A stretch of 64,000 nucleotides of DNA, taken from assembly GCA_026415975.1 (NCBI GenBank), contig JAOAFZ010000001.1, positions 62,001 through 126,000 of the forward strand. The letters are read 5' to 3'. The notes under the pieces were generated by a model that did not search any database, was not told the origin of the DNA, and saw nothing but the letters and a program-made list of their open reading frames with translations. A program made the translations under genes and the position numbers. Shown here piece by piece: positions 18,801-27,489 of the stretch (positions within the stretch are counted from its first letter, which is position 1; each line of letters begins with the position of its first letter). The stretch comes from Patescibacteria group bacterium. GTDB lineage: Bacteria > Patescibacteriota > Microgenomatia > UBA1406 > GWC2-37-13.

Positions 18801-20416
18801 AAAAGACTAAGACGGAAACCAAATCCGAGTCAAAGAAAGCCGATGAAGTCAAGGCTGAAGCTGGAACATCAAACTGGATAGAGGGATTACTTTTTGACTA
18901 CTTTGCCGGTCAGAAGCTTGAGAGGGCGAAGCCGGTCCAGAATGATGCTGAGGATGTCGAGGGTGAAGTGCCATCCGCGCCTGCTGCCCCGGTTGTTCTT
19001 GTAGATGACAAAGACCTCCAGTTTCCGGTGCTGGGGTATGACACGCATGCCATTTCCTCCAAGGGAGTTGAGATGATTTCACGTGATTCGTTGTTGTATT
19101 TCCGCAACTCGACAACGTCGAAGATCTGGAGCGTAACAAACCTGATTGATTACATGAAAGACAATATCGTAATAAACGCACTTCCTGATGCTCCCGATGA
19201 GCAGCTTCCCACGGCCCGTCTTAAAACACATGCTTTTTCACCGGATGAGAAAGAGATAGTAACCTTTCGTGACCGTTTCTGGAGACGCACTGAAGGTGCC
19301 ACGGACTGGGAGACCGGATATCTAAAGGATTACTTCCTTGATCAGACGCTACCGGAAGGAAACTTCCCGGTGACCCATTGGGATATTCATACCTTTTCAC
19401 CATCCGGTCAGGAGGTGATCGTGGTCGGAGAGACAATCTGGACGCGTCCCACAAACAGTAATCAGTGGAAGCAGCAGAGCCTGCATGATTATTTCGGTGC
19501 CGACTTCCCCCTGGAAAAAGAAATAGAAGAGAAGAACCGGATAGAATCCGAGTCCGAGGCAAAAAAGTACGATGTCATTAAAAGTAGGGTTCTAAATGAG
19601 CTCCTTAAGTTCTTCCGTCCCGAGCTTGTAAACCGGTTTGATGAAGTTATTGTATTTGAGCCGCTGAAGTTTGCACACATGATTGCAATCGTGAAGCTTC
19701 AGCTGAAAGCACTTTCTAGGATGCTCGAAGAACAGGAACTGGGCTTTTCTTATACGGATGCAGCAGTAAAGGAAATCGTCCGTTCCGGTTTTGATCCTGT
19801 ATTCGGCGCGCGACCACTACGCAGGGCAATCCAGCGTTTGCTTGAGAATCCGATTTCCGAGCTTATCATTGCGCAGACGGTAAAGCCAGGAGACTTTATC
19901 TATGTAGACTGGGATGGCGAAAAGTTTGTCTTCGATGTTGAACGGACGGAGGTAATTGCAAATGGAAGTACAACACCCAAGAACTTTACCCCCCTAGAGA
20001 TCAGGCCGTTTGTAGAAAAATACTATAGCTCAGACAAAGATGCTATACTAAAAAACCTTGAGGAACAATTCCCTGATCTTCTAGACGAACAGGAAGCGCT
20101 GGCAAACGATAGGGCACTCGAAGAGGCAAAAAAAGGTTTTTCGGCAGAAAAAAAAGAATCTGAAACGCCCCAGGAAGACAGGAAAGCAGAAGAAACTACG
20201 CTGCTGTCTTCGGAACAGGTTCAAACAGAGCCGGCCTCGCCGGAAAATTCGCCGGAACAACAATCTGCTCCAGCGGAGCAGACTGATACACCATCGCGGA
20301 ATGTTATGCCCCCTGCATCCGTTTCCCAAAAAGGAGCCGCAGGCTTAAACGGTGCTCATCCGGACGGACCAGCTGCACTTGATAGCCAGACGGGAAAACC
20401 TGCAGGGCCGGTATAA
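15836..20416 (+). CDS. Giant ClpC-like AAA+ unfoldase with repeat insert in the second ATPase domain
   Basis: 1526 aa from ATG 15836, chosen from the promoter that ends 6 nt upstream. Order: a low-complexity Ser/Thr/Ala/Pro region with a repeated YNGIGTP (1-205); Clp_N (about 207-350); AAA1 with GEPGVGKT (about 412) and FIDEIH; a short ClpC-type coiled coil; AAA2 with GPSGVGKT (about 750) and [11 protein letters not shown]. After [12 protein letters not shown] (about 862) an insert of roughly 365 residues follows, and the fold resumes at [13 protein letters not shown] (about 1258). The insert holds four F/I-S-P/S-x-G/E...W...L-x-DY-F/M repeats, the first split by about 95 Lys/Glu/Ala/Asp residues. 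In ClpA/ClpC the ClpP-docking loop lies there. An acidic Pro-rich tail (1400-1526) ends it. ATP-driven protein remodelling is known for the family; service to the envelope machine is inferred. Confidence 0.93.
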   Translation: MPGIFDFIKKQPAPASGANNSQAQAVRGSQTQAVVTSQQSYNGIGTPPGGQASYNGIGTPVATVVVETTQQPAQPIQPLQTPTPPSSTGSEAVTPDPISNTVSGNAAAVSSGSGVSDTSTTDAPGSVPGTAQGAATDGVSSDATPADAASTEDANNSTTAPADKNANSDSGTTDTTSGEKKEEKDDVASKKADSRADTDTKADEKKRLDMDVMTHLTQRSNRVFLSANNKAKELNSAEVDSEHLLHGLLADPEIYKLLTSMKIMPQAVDQELDKIYKKGETPVPAPQTAPRVKHILDNSLVIARKMGYEFISPEHLLLATYEEGEGVAAQTLKKLGVNKEELNKKILGKKEGLDEKSGDGKVQKSAIAQFTIDLTAKAESGQLDPCVGRSDVIERVIHIMSRRLKNNPVLTGEPGVGKTAIVEGLAQAIVAKKVPEQLLGKRIMQLDLMSVVAGASHRGEFEQRMKSLVDEVKEGKGQIILFIDEIHTIVGAGGGGEGSLDASNFIKPALSRGELQMIGATTITEYKRIEKDAALERRFQSVLVPEPTEEQAIKMLKALRNKFEAFHKVKIPDEAIENAVKLSKRYLSDRFLPDKAVDLMDEAASAVRLPLMSLPEEIQSGTERIAQLKQEHEEAEKRGDRVKARIIKSKIADLEDQLKAKKDEYDMKKAQTTTVVTTDIIRDVISKRTGIPVSKITSSEGDKIQHLEDIMHERLIGQERAVKTVAQAVRRGRAGLKAANRPIGSFIFLGPSGVGKTELAKTLAEILFGQEESMIRFDMTEYMEKHEVAKLLGPPPGYVGYEEGGKLTEAVRLRQYSVVLFDEVEKAHPDIFNILLQILDDGRLTDNKGRTISFKNTVVICTSNIGTKLIQEELLKQNKGQVEEPPVVSTYAFSPRGREILTIGNKYFERDPNTKLSDSGKPSADSKKVTEQKPDDAKADIGAKDAKAETNPETAKPGDARAGEAAKEMKKPDTEGSDFAKNGVKDSAEKTKTETKSESKKADEVKAEAGTSNWIEGLLFDYFAGQKLERAKPVQNDAEDVEGEVPSAPAAPVVLVDDKDLQFPVLGYDTHAISSKGVEMISRDSLLYFRNSTTSKIWSVTNLIDYMKDNIVINALPDAPDEQLPTARLKTHAFSPDEKEIVTFRDRFWRRTEGATDWETGYLKDYFLDQTLPEGNFPVTHWDIHTFSPSGQEVIVVGETIWTRPTNSNQWKQQSLHDYFGADFPLEKEIEEKNRIESESEAKKYDVIKSRVLNELLKFFRPELVNRFDEVIVFEPLKFAHMIAIVKLQLKALSRMLEEQELGFSYTDAAVKEIVRSGFDPVFGARPLRRAIQRLLENPISELIIAQTVKPGDFIYVDWDGEKFVFDVERTEVIANGSTTPKNFTPLEIRPFVEKYYSSDKDAILKNLEEQFPDLLDEQEALANDRALEEAKKGFSAEKKESETPQEDRKAEETTLLSSEQVQTEPASPENSPEQQSAPAEQTDTPSRNVMPPASVSQKGAAGLNGAHPDGPAALDSQTGKPAGPV

Positions 20417-20428
20417 TTATTTCCGGTT

Positions 20429-20590
20429 ATGCAAACTAACTATACGCCACTTGATCTGAAGAAATTCGGAATCAAAAAGCCGAGACAGCCTGTAACAGTC
20501 GATACAATCCTGGTGGCGATCATTTTCTTAACGATCGTGGTGCTTGGTATACTGGTATTTATGTTGTTGCAAAAGCAAGGAATCATATGA
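20429..20590 (+). CDS. Small 53-aa single-pass membrane protein
   Basis: The 53-codon frame codes for a polar N-terminus (MQTNYTPLDLKKFGIKKPRQ), one strong membrane helix (TILVAIIFLTIVVLGILVFMLL) and a short QKQG end. The stop overlaps the next start as ATGA, which indicates translational coupling to the pilin-like gene. TATAAT at 20412-20417 lies 11 nt upstream, over the end of the ClpC-like gene. It is probably a small part of the same envelope complex. Confidence 0.75.
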   Translation: MQTNYTPLDLKKFGIKKPRQPVTVDTILVAIIFLTIVVLGILVFMLLQKQGII

Positions 20591-20952
20591 AATTACTGGC
20601 ACAAAATACGACACCCTTTCCAACCTGTAATCCCGGGCAGGGTTTACGGATAGGTGAGAATGCAGCTACGAACTCCATTTGTAATCCTTACTTGCGAGGT
20701 GATATCCAGAATATCGGGGATATTGTGAATATCGTATTGCCCTTTTTGTATGGGATTGCCGGAGTCATACTTTTTCTGGTGATAATCTGGGGCGGATATG
20801 ATATCCTCTTTTCAGCGGGAAATGCAGACAAAGTGGGTGCTGGCCGCATGAAGATAATCTCGGGACTGATCGGATTCGTGCTACTAGTTGTAGCATACCT
20901 GCTTGCTCGGATTTTTGCGTACATGTTCGGGTTAAGCGGCGGGATAGTATAA
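20587..20952 (+). CDS. VirB2/TrbC-like pilin-type two-helix membrane protein
   Basis: 121 aa. A polar N-terminus of about 45 residues with two Cys is followed by two hydrophobic helices (IVNIVLPFLYGIAGVILFLVIIWG and IISGLIGFVLLVVAYLLARIFAYM) joined by a short loop, FSAGNADKVGAGRMK. This helix-loop-helix with a small Gly/Asn/Lys loop is typical of VirB2/TrbC-type subunits. There is no obvious cleavable signal peptide. It starts inside the stop codon of the 53-aa gene. Together with the VirB6-like and CHAP proteins it supports a type IV secretion-like reading of the locus. Confidence 0.8.
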   Translation: MKLLAQNTTPFPTCNPGQGLRIGENAATNSICNPYLRGDIQNIGDIVNIVLPFLYGIAGVILFLVIIWGGYDILFSAGNADKVGAGRMKIISGLIGFVLLVVAYLLARIFAYMFGLSGGIV

Positions 20953-20963
20953 TAATTCATAAG

Positions 20964-20991
20964 TTGAATTTTTGCTCATCTTGTATATAAT
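20964..20991 (+). promoter_or_regulatory. Intergenic promoter before a terminator
   Basis: TTGAAT (20964-20969), 16 bp, TATAAT (20986-20991). It lies after the pilin-like gene and fires toward the terminator at 21056-21083, so the expected product is a transcript of about 85 nt or an attenuated leader of the next gene. Confidence 0.5.
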
Positions 20992-20997
20992 GTTTAC

Positions 20998-21083
20998 ATT
21001 GTATGCGTAACAGCATTGCCCCGGCTATGTTCTTTGTCTGTAAGCTCTTCTATCCATTCCCGATCCGTCGGGATTTTTTTTTA
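20998..21083 (+). ncRNA. Candidate small RNA or attenuated leader with 27-codon ORF
   Basis: A promoter at 20964-20991 and an intrinsic terminator at 21056-21083 enclose about 85 nt. Inside, ATG 21003 opens a 27-codon frame (begins MRNSIAPAMFFVCKLF, ends PIRRDFFL) that reads through the terminator stem and stops at 21086, 4 nt before the next gene. This could be a leader peptide with attenuation, a free small RNA, or a fortuitous reading of a plain terminator. No known RNA family is recognised. Confidence 0.35.
21056..21083 (+). terminator. Intrinsic terminator before the UMP kinase-like gene
   Basis: The stem pairs TCCCGA with TCGGGA around loop TCCG and is followed by nine T. It ends 6 nt before ATG 21090. 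It can end the ClpC-pilin transcript or attenuate the next gene. Confidence 0.75.
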
Positions 21084-21089
21084 TAACCG

Positions 21090-22427
21090 ATGTTTTCTAC
21101 AAAGGAACCGCCAATCGTAATCTCTATCGGAGGAAGTTTAATCGTACCCGGTGAAAACATCGACCATAACTTTCTTGATAAGTTGAATGTGTTTATACGG
21201 GAATACGTAAGACGTGGAAAACGTTTCTTTCTGGTGGCCGGTGGCGGCAAAACGAGCCGGAAATATCAGCAAGCTGCAAAAATAGCATTGCATAATAAAA
21301 TATCTGATGCTGATCTGGACTGGCTAGGCATTCATGCTACCCATCTGAATGGTCACCTGCTCCGAACTATTTTCAGCGATATTGCTCATCCCCGTATCAT
21401 TCTCGATTACGATAAAAAACTTGAGAGATGGAAAGAACCTGTAGTAATCGGTGCCGGCTGGAAGCCCGGTTGGAGTACGGATTATGATGCGGTTATGCTT
21501 GCACGCGACTACAATGCCAACCTTATCATTAATCTTTCAAATATCGACTGGGTGTTTGATAGCGATCCCCGGACAAATCCCAATGCAAAGCCCATTAAGA
21601 AAATGACCTGGGAAGAGATGGAAAAGCTTGTCGGCACCAAGTGGTCACCGGGAATTAATACTCCCTTTGACCCGATAGCTGCTCAACTCGCGAAAAAACT
21701 TGATCTTACCGTCATTATTGCTAATGGAAAAAATTTTACCAATCTGCAAAATATCCTCGATGGAGAAGCGTTTAAAGGAACGGTAATAATGCCCTACCGG
21801 ATAGACGCAAGTTTCTATGACCGGGAGTATTACCGTGGATCTAAAGCAGGTTACCGGTTTATCAGGAGGACATCATGGATTGGCAGATTACTTCGCTATT
21901 TAGTAAATTGGTATCGAGCAATTCTCATTAAGTTCTTCCTGAACCCTCAAAGCGTACTTGACGTTGGCTGCGGCACTGGTGAGCTGGTTGCCTCGCTTCG
22001 AAAGCTGGGAGTTGATGCCTATGGAGTCGAACTATCAAAAGAGGTTATGGATATTATTGAACCATCTGTAAAACAGTTCATTCGAATCGGCGACCCCACA
22101 GCAAGACTTCCTTATAAGGATGCAGAGTTTGATCTTGTGGTAACATACGATGTCCTCGAGCATATCGAACGGGCAAAGTTGCGTAAAGCAATCGCAGAAA
22201 TGGTCCGTGTTTCAAAAAAATATATTCTTCACAAAATTTACACCATTGAAAACCGGTACATAAGCATCTTTCACAGCAAAGATTTTTCACGGGTATCGCT
22301 TTTTCCTCGGCACTACTGGCAGAGGTTATTTCATGAAACAGACGGCGTAACAATATTGCGTAACTCTTTTTTCAGGTTGCCGCTTTTTTTTGAAACAGTG
22401 TTTCTCTTGAAGAAGAAAGGTGCCTGA
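21090..22427 (+). CDS. Amino-acid-kinase (UMP kinase-like) fused to SAM-dependent methyltransferase
   Basis: 445 aa with two domains. Residues 1-235 have the amino acid kinase fold: VISIGGSLIVPG (phosphate-binding Lys region replaced by Ser-Leu-Ile after GG), FLVAGGGKTSRKYQQAA, GAGWKPGWSTDYDAVMLA and the NLSNIDWVFDSDPRTNPNAKPI motif, closest to PyrH UMP kinases. Residues about 240-445 form a class I methyltransferase: motif I VLDVGCGTGELVASL (about 290), acidic VEL, and DLVVTYDVLEHIE. No stop separates them. UMP kinase activity is plausible but the methyl acceptor is unknown. The terminator 6 nt upstream of the start suggests attenuation. Confidence 0.85.
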   Translation: MFSTKEPPIVISIGGSLIVPGENIDHNFLDKLNVFIREYVRRGKRFFLVAGGGKTSRKYQQAAKIALHNKISDADLDWLGIHATHLNGHLLRTIFSDIAHPRIILDYDKKLERWKEPVVIGAGWKPGWSTDYDAVMLARDYNANLIINLSNIDWVFDSDPRTNPNAKPIKKMTWEEMEKLVGTKWSPGINTPFDPIAAQLAKKLDLTVIIANGKNFTNLQNILDGEAFKGTVIMPYRIDASFYDREYYRGSKAGYRFIRRTSWIGRLLRYLVNWYRAILIKFFLNPQSVLDVGCGTGELVASLRKLGVDAYGVELSKEVMDIIEPSVKQFIRIGDPTARLPYKDAEFDLVVTYDVLEHIERAKLRKAIAEMVRVSKKYILHKIYTIENRYISIFHSKDFSRVSLFPRHYWQRLFHETDGVTILRNSFFRLPLFFETVFLLKKKGA

Positions 22428-22438
22428 TACAATAGAGC

Positions 22439-23485
22439 ATGAGGTTAGATCGTATTATTCTTCAGCATTTCCGGCTATTCGAGCAGGAAATATTTGAGCT
22501 CCACCCCCGCCTCACGCTCATCATCGGCCGGAATACCCGTGGAAAGACAAGCCTCCTTGAAGGGATTTTTACCGTAATCTACGGTGAGGGTTTCCGGGAA
22601 ACCCGCGAAAGCGAACTAATAACGTGGGATCAACAACAGGCGAATATTGGGGCGGTTTTTATGGGAGCAGATGGAAGTAGTCAGGAATTTCAGGTTCTAT
22701 TCCGGAGAGCAGGAGATGCCACCGGGAAAGTATTTTTTGTTGAAAAGACAAAGAAAACTCACCATCACTATCTATCATTTCAGACTCGTGCCGTTCTTTT
22801 TACTCCGGAAAATATAGAGATCATTACGGGATCGCCAGCGTTGCGCCGGAGTTATTTTGACAGGTTATTGTCCGCTGCAGATGTGGAATACAAGAAACGT
22901 CTGACAAATTATGAACACGCGCTTCGCAAACGCAACAAAATTCTTGAGCAATACCGACAAGAGTCGTCGCTTCATGAAGAGCTCCGTTTCTGGAATGATT
23001 ATCTGATTGAAAACGGCGGTTACCTGACGGCGAAGCGGGAAAGGTATTGTGCATATCTGAACGAAAATCCAAAAGTAAAAGACCGGTCTTTTTCGATACT
23101 ACATAAAAAGAACGAAATTTCTATCGAGCGCCTCCAGGAGAGTTTTGAGTTGGAAAAACGCGTGCGTAAAACTTTGATCGGTCCTCAGAAAGATGACTAT
23201 GAAATTTCATTAACAGATGACATAAGCAAGAATGTGCATCTGTATGGATCACGGAGTGAACAGCGTATTGCAATGTTTTGGCTAAAACTGAATGAGATTC
23301 GCTATTTGGAAGAGCAGACTGGAAAAAAGCCGTTACTGCTTCTTGATGATGTATTTTCAGAGCTTGATCAATTTAATAAAAAAATTATTATGCAGGTAAT
23401 CGGAGAATACCAAACTATTCTTACCAGTACCGAAGAAGATCTTATTGAACTTGCGGACTCTGATAAACATGTAATCCATTTATAA
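22439..23485 (+). CDS. recF: DNA replication and repair protein RecF
   Basis: 348 aa. SMC-like ATPase that loads RecA at gaps. Starts [14 protein letters not shown], has Walker [14 protein letters not shown] (residues 30-37), the middle [26 protein letters not shown] typical of RecF, and a C-terminal [17 protein letters not shown] (Walker B with D-loop). Signature sequence is [16 protein letters not shown], weaker than the usual S-x-G-Q-x-R. Length is close to the family average (about 360). TACAAT ends 5 nt before the ATG. It stands next to the kinase fusion instead of dnaA-dnaN-gyrB. Confidence 0.92.
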   Translation: MRLDRIILQHFRLFEQEIFELHPRLTLIIGRNTRGKTSLLEGIFTVIYGEGFRETRESELITWDQQQANIGAVFMGADGSSQEFQVLFRRAGDATGKVFFVEKTKKTHHHYLSFQTRAVLFTPENIEIITGSPALRRSYFDRLLSAADVEYKKRLTNYEHALRKRNKILEQYRQESSLHEELRFWNDYLIENGGYLTAKRERYCAYLNENPKVKDRSFSILHKKNEISIERLQESFELEKRVRKTLIGPQKDDYEISLTDDISKNVHLYGSRSEQRIAMFWLKLNEIRYLEEQTGKKPLLLLDDVFSELDQFNKKIIMQVIGEYQTILTSTEEDLIELADSDKHVIHL

Positions 23486-23537
23486 GCGATTCCGGTTAGG
23501 AACAAAGACGAAAAAGTGGTAAAATAGGGATTTTCCA

Positions 23538-23627
23538 GGAGAGGTGCCGGAGTGGTTGAACGGGCTAGTCTCGAAAACTAGTATGGCGGCAACGTCATCG
23601 GGGGTTCGAATCCCCCCCTCTCCGCCA
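23538..23627 (+). tRNA. tRNA-Ser (anticodon CGA)
   Basis: Full cloverleaf: acceptor GGAGAGG pairs with CCTCTCC, discriminator G, and CCA encoded. Anticodon stem CTAGT/ACTAG encloses TCTCGAAAA, giving anticodon CGA (serine, UCG). The long variable arm and the TTCGAAT T-loop fit a class II tRNA-Ser. Directly downstream is a broken AT-rich gene, as expected if this tRNA was an integration site. Confidence 0.96.
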
Positions 23628-23681
23628 AAATTAAAGACTGTTTCGACAGTCTAGAAAACCGTTTTTACTTGGTTGGGTTTG

Positions 23682-24690
23682 ATGGAGAATCTCTATCAAA
23701 ACATTGTTCTGCATTTGGAACAGATGAAAAAAGTAGGTACTAGCTACATGACTAACAAAAATCTTATTCTCGCTCTTAACCAAAAATATAATTTAAAAAT
23801 AAAAACATAAAACTTTTAAGAAGCGGTCCAGATGACGACGTTTTTATCTTAACATCAATTAAAGAGGAAAAATATGTTTTGCGATTTAGTAAGAGGGAGG
23901 TTAAAAACGAGGTTCTTTTTGAAGTTTCTTTATTGGATTTCTTAAATCAGGAAAAAATACCAACCCCAAAAATAATCAAAACAATAGACGGTCAACCATT
24001 TATCACTTTTAATGATTCGGTGATTGTAATTTTTAATTTTATAGAAGGAGAAAAAATAGAAATTACTCCTAAAAAGCCCCTTCATTAGAATATGTGGCTA
24101 AAGCGGCTCAAATCTTAGCAAAAATTCATAATGTCACTGAAAATTTCGATGTTAATATCAACAAAAAAAGAAATATTTTTACTGAGGTTGAAAGATTTTT
24201 AAAAATAGAAAAAAACATCATTCAGAAAATAGAGCAGGGAGAGGAGTTTTTAAAAGAGGTAGAACATTATACCAACTGGGCGAAAAGAAATATTACAAAT
24301 AATGTGATTATCCATAATGATTACAGGCCGGCAAATGTTTTGTTTAAAGGGAGTGAGGTTGAGGCAGTTATTGATTTTGATTAGGCCTGTTGGGGAGCGG
24401 CAATTAAAGATGTTGCTCATTCTCTTTTGGAGTGGTCATATCCTGATGGAGCAACAAAACATTATTCCGATATTTTTAAAGCGTTTTTATTAAATTACAA
24501 TCAGGCAGCTGAAAACAAAATTAAGTTAGACGACGATCTGCGCCGATGGATCTGCTTTTCTGCCCTTTCTGACGCCGCCACTTATTTGGTAGATTTAATT
24601 GAACATGGAGTTTTTAAAAAAGCAACTGACTCATATATGTATAAAAAATATTTATACTTCAAACAAATCGCTATCGTACCAGTCGCTTAA
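23682..24690 (+). pseudogene. Degenerate APH/choline kinase-type phosphotransferase
   Basis: One kinase-like reading can be joined from several frames. ATG 23682 opens MENLYQNIVLHLEQ and reads to about 23810. A shift in an A-run leads into LLRSGPDDDVFILTS and KYVLRFSKREV (to 24088). A second shift at the A-run near 24072 leads into LEYVAKAAQILAKIH. The catalytic loop HNDYRPANVLF and the metal-binding IDFD follow, then in-frame TAG at 24382 and ACWGAAIKDVAHSLLEW to 24690. HxDxxxxN and the D of IDFD define the APH-type fold. Two frameshifts and a nonsense codon make it inactive. It is much AT-richer than its neighbours and lies beside tRNA-Ser, which suggests transfer followed by decay. Confidence 0.8.
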
Positions 24691-24803
24691 TCAAAAATCA
24701 TCAAACGCCCGTGAGAACGGTATTTCTGCGATACATCATGTGTTCTTGAATTTTGTGTAGGATAATGGGGGCTTGACAACTTTGCCAATTATGTGTTTCT
24801 TTG

Positions 24804-24833
24804 TTGACCACCATATAAAAAAGATGCTATACT
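24804..24833 (+). promoter_or_regulatory. Promoter of the LamG/kelch gene
   Basis: TTGACC (24804-24809), 18 bp, TATACT (24828-24833), with 10 nt to GTG 24844. The gap from the broken kinase gene to this point has no other clear signal. Confidence 0.6.
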
Positions 24834-24843
24834 TCTTAGTGGA

Positions 24844-27462
24844 GTGCCATTTCATCGCATGCTATCCGTTGGTAGACTTTTAACCGTATTCAGAGGTTTT
24901 TTCATCCGTCCCTTGTGCGGGATCTCCGGTGTGTGCATCTCATTCTTTATAATACTCTCTAGCTTTCTTTTTTATGCCGGTATTTCTTATGCACAACCGG
25001 CGGGAACATCGATTCGATTTTTTGGGACCGGTACGGGATATATAGATCGCGTACTCATCCCCATAGATAACCCCGAAAAGCCGGCCGATGTTGGCGGGAG
25101 CTTTACAATCGAGTTTTGGATGAAATCGTCTGCCAATGAAAATAATACTGGTCGTTGCGAGACAGGCAGTAACGGGGACGGGTGGACAAACGGTCACACA
25201 ATAGTTGATCGAGATATTTTTGGAAGTGGCGACTTTGGTGACTTTGGGATATCACTTGGATCAGATGGCCGTCTTGGGTTTGGTGTTAACAGGCAAGGCA
25301 GCGGAAACACAATTTGTACTTCTGGCGTAAATGTTAAGGACAACAGGTGGCATCATATTGCGGTAACCAGAGATGGCGAAAATGGCGCGATTGCCATCTA
25401 TGTTGATGGTATTCGAAGAGCAAGCGGCAGCGGTCCTACCGGCAATATTAGCTATAGAAATGGAAGAACAACAAGTTACCAGTATGATCCATATATTGTT
25501 CTTGGCGCAGAAAAGCATGATTATAGCTCTGCATATCCGTCCTTCAATGGACTTGTTGATGATCTGAGGATATCAAGCGTAGTGCGCTACACCGGATCGT
25601 CCTTCCAGCCTCCGTCGGAACCACACATCCTTGACAATTCGACTGTCGCTCTTTATAGGTTTGATGGATCGGTGGGAGTGTGTTCAACAGGAACAGTCAT
25701 TTACGATGAGGCTTCGGGAAGGTCAAACGGCACTTGCCGTGCCGGAGGGTCAAATAATGGACCACAATTTTCAAGTGACACCCCATTTCTGACCCCCTCT
25801 CCAACTTCACAACTATCCCTCTCTCCCACAGCACCACCGCTACCCACAAACCAACCGACCGCAACACCAGTTGTCACGCCTAGTCCGACTGCAGCTCTTA
25901 CACAAACTCCCACAATCGCTGGTCAGACAGCGACTCCCTCTCAATCGCCTATATCTCCTACACCGACAACAACAGGAGACAGGAGAACTATCCGCGCATC
26001 ATGGAGACCAATATCAAATGTAAACGCTCCGGTTGATCGTGCTGGAGCATCTTTTGTGTGGACTGGTAGATATGTTATAGTTTGGGGCGGGGTTTTAATG
26101 GACAGTCAAAGGACTAGATTGAATACCGGTGCTATTTACGACACTCAAACCGACACATGGAGACCGATGAGCACTACGAATGCTCCAGCGCCTAGGTATG
26201 ATCACTCTAGTGTCTGGACTGGAACTGAGATGATTGTTTGGGGTGGAATGGGTCAGAATTTCAGTCCTTTCAACACAGGTGGCAGGTATATATTAGATCA
26301 AGATCGTTGGTTGCCTCTCGCAGGCTGTAGCGATCAACACATTGAAGGGAGATCGCCTTGTGAAAACGCGCCACATGGCAGAACAGGTCATTCTGCTCAA
26401 TGGATTAACGGGGAAATGGTTATTTGGGGCGGAAAGTTCTGGCAGACACGGTCGCAAGAAGTGTACTTAAACACGGGAGCTGCCTACAATCCCACAACCG
26501 ATCGTTGGTCAGAAATACTATCGGAAGGCGCGCCTGCTCCACGTGCAGGACACCTATCGGCAAGAGTACTGGATGAAATGGTGGTGTTTCAAGGATTTGC
26601 TACGGTTGGTGGTTTGGTTGATGCCGAACCACCAGTTGCGGGTGGTGCGCTGTATAAGCATGCGACCAATCCTTCTGAAAGAGGGTGGAGGCCCTTGACC
26701 TTTCGCACGAGCCCGGCTGAGATTCCAAATCCACAGACACGCTATGTTATAACCGAGTGGAAAAATTCATCTGGAGAAAATATTGGCTTTATCCTATACA
26801 GTCCAAGCAGACCCGAGTTCAGTCGAATGTACAACTTGGTGAAATCAGAGTGGTACACAATGGGTATGCCTGGTTTTGATAACTTTGAATCCCCCGTGGC
26901 ACCCCCAGAGGTGCATCGGCGATCATATGGAGGTGTCACTGGAGTTTGGGCCGAGAATGATGTTATTTATTGGGGAACAAGTGCGTCCGAACCTATCAAT
27001 CAAACTACTAGTATCGGTTCAGTGTTCCGCCCAAGCACCGGTGAGTGGTTTGTTTTAAACTACAGAGATCCTCCCCCAAGACGTAGCTATCACTACGCAG
27101 TATGGATCGGAAGCGGCATGCTTATATGGGGAGGGCAGGGTGGAACTGGTCAAATTGGAACTGGCGAAATTCACACCATTGACTTTCCGACACTAAATAT
27201 TCCGTCTCCACAGACTACGCCCAACAACAGATGTGAGACAAGAAAGTTCGGCGATGTAAATTGCGATGGAGCAGTCAATGAGGCGGATGTTCAGCGGTGG
27301 CGTGAAGAATATTTAGGAGCCACCGACGAGCAGACTGCCGATGTTGATGGTCAATCCACTTGCTTCGATGAGCAAAATTCCAGAAAATCTGTCTGCCTGG
27401 CCGATCTAGAAATTATACTTCGCAATCAAGGGTATCCACAGAATGTATCACCCAGCCCCTAA
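24844..27462 (+). CDS. Secreted LamG-kelch-dockerin-like surface protein
   Basis: 872 aa from GTG 24844 (ATG 24859 also possible). Hydrophobic signal near residues 28-50 (ISFFIILSSFLFYAGISYA). Then a LamG/concanavalin-like lectin domain (about 55-300; SFTIEFWMKS, RWHHIAVTRDG, YRFDGS), a Pro/Thr/Ser linker (about 315-380), and kelch/galactose-oxidase-type repeats (about 385-795; ASFVWTGRYVIVWGG, SSVWTGTEMIVWGG, AVWIGSGMLIWGG). The C-terminus has a dockerin-like EF-hand, GDVNCDGAVNEADVQRW, with an incomplete second copy. Probably binds polysaccharide outside the cell. The gene converges with the glycosidase ORFs. Confidence 0.85.
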   Translation: MPFHRMLSVGRLLTVFRGFFIRPLCGISGVCISFFIILSSFLFYAGISYAQPAGTSIRFFGTGTGYIDRVLIPIDNPEKPADVGGSFTIEFWMKSSANENNTGRCETGSNGDGWTNGHTIVDRDIFGSGDFGDFGISLGSDGRLGFGVNRQGSGNTICTSGVNVKDNRWHHIAVTRDGENGAIAIYVDGIRRASGSGPTGNISYRNGRTTSYQYDPYIVLGAEKHDYSSAYPSFNGLVDDLRISSVVRYTGSSFQPPSEPHILDNSTVALYRFDGSVGVCSTGTVIYDEASGRSNGTCRAGGSNNGPQFSSDTPFLTPSPTSQLSLSPTAPPLPTNQPTATPVVTPSPTAALTQTPTIAGQTATPSQSPISPTPTTTGDRRTIRASWRPISNVNAPVDRAGASFVWTGRYVIVWGGVLMDSQRTRLNTGAIYDTQTDTWRPMSTTNAPAPRYDHSSVWTGTEMIVWGGMGQNFSPFNTGGRYILDQDRWLPLAGCSDQHIEGRSPCENAPHGRTGHSAQWINGEMVIWGGKFWQTRSQEVYLNTGAAYNPTTDRWSEILSEGAPAPRAGHLSARVLDEMVVFQGFATVGGLVDAEPPVAGGALYKHATNPSERGWRPLTFRTSPAEIPNPQTRYVITEWKNSSGENIGFILYSPSRPEFSRMYNLVKSEWYTMGMPGFDNFESPVAPPEVHRRSYGGVTGVWAENDVIYWGTSASEPINQTTSIGSVFRPSTGEWFVLNYRDPPPRRSYHYAVWIGSGMLIWGGQGGTGQIGTGEIHTIDFPTLNIPSPQTTPNNRCETRKFGDVNCDGAVNEADVQRWREEYLGATDEQTADVDGQSTCFDEQNSRKSVCLADLEIILRNQGYPQNVSPSP

Positions 27463-27489
27463 TCTCCTCATCAACCACGTCTCAAATAA

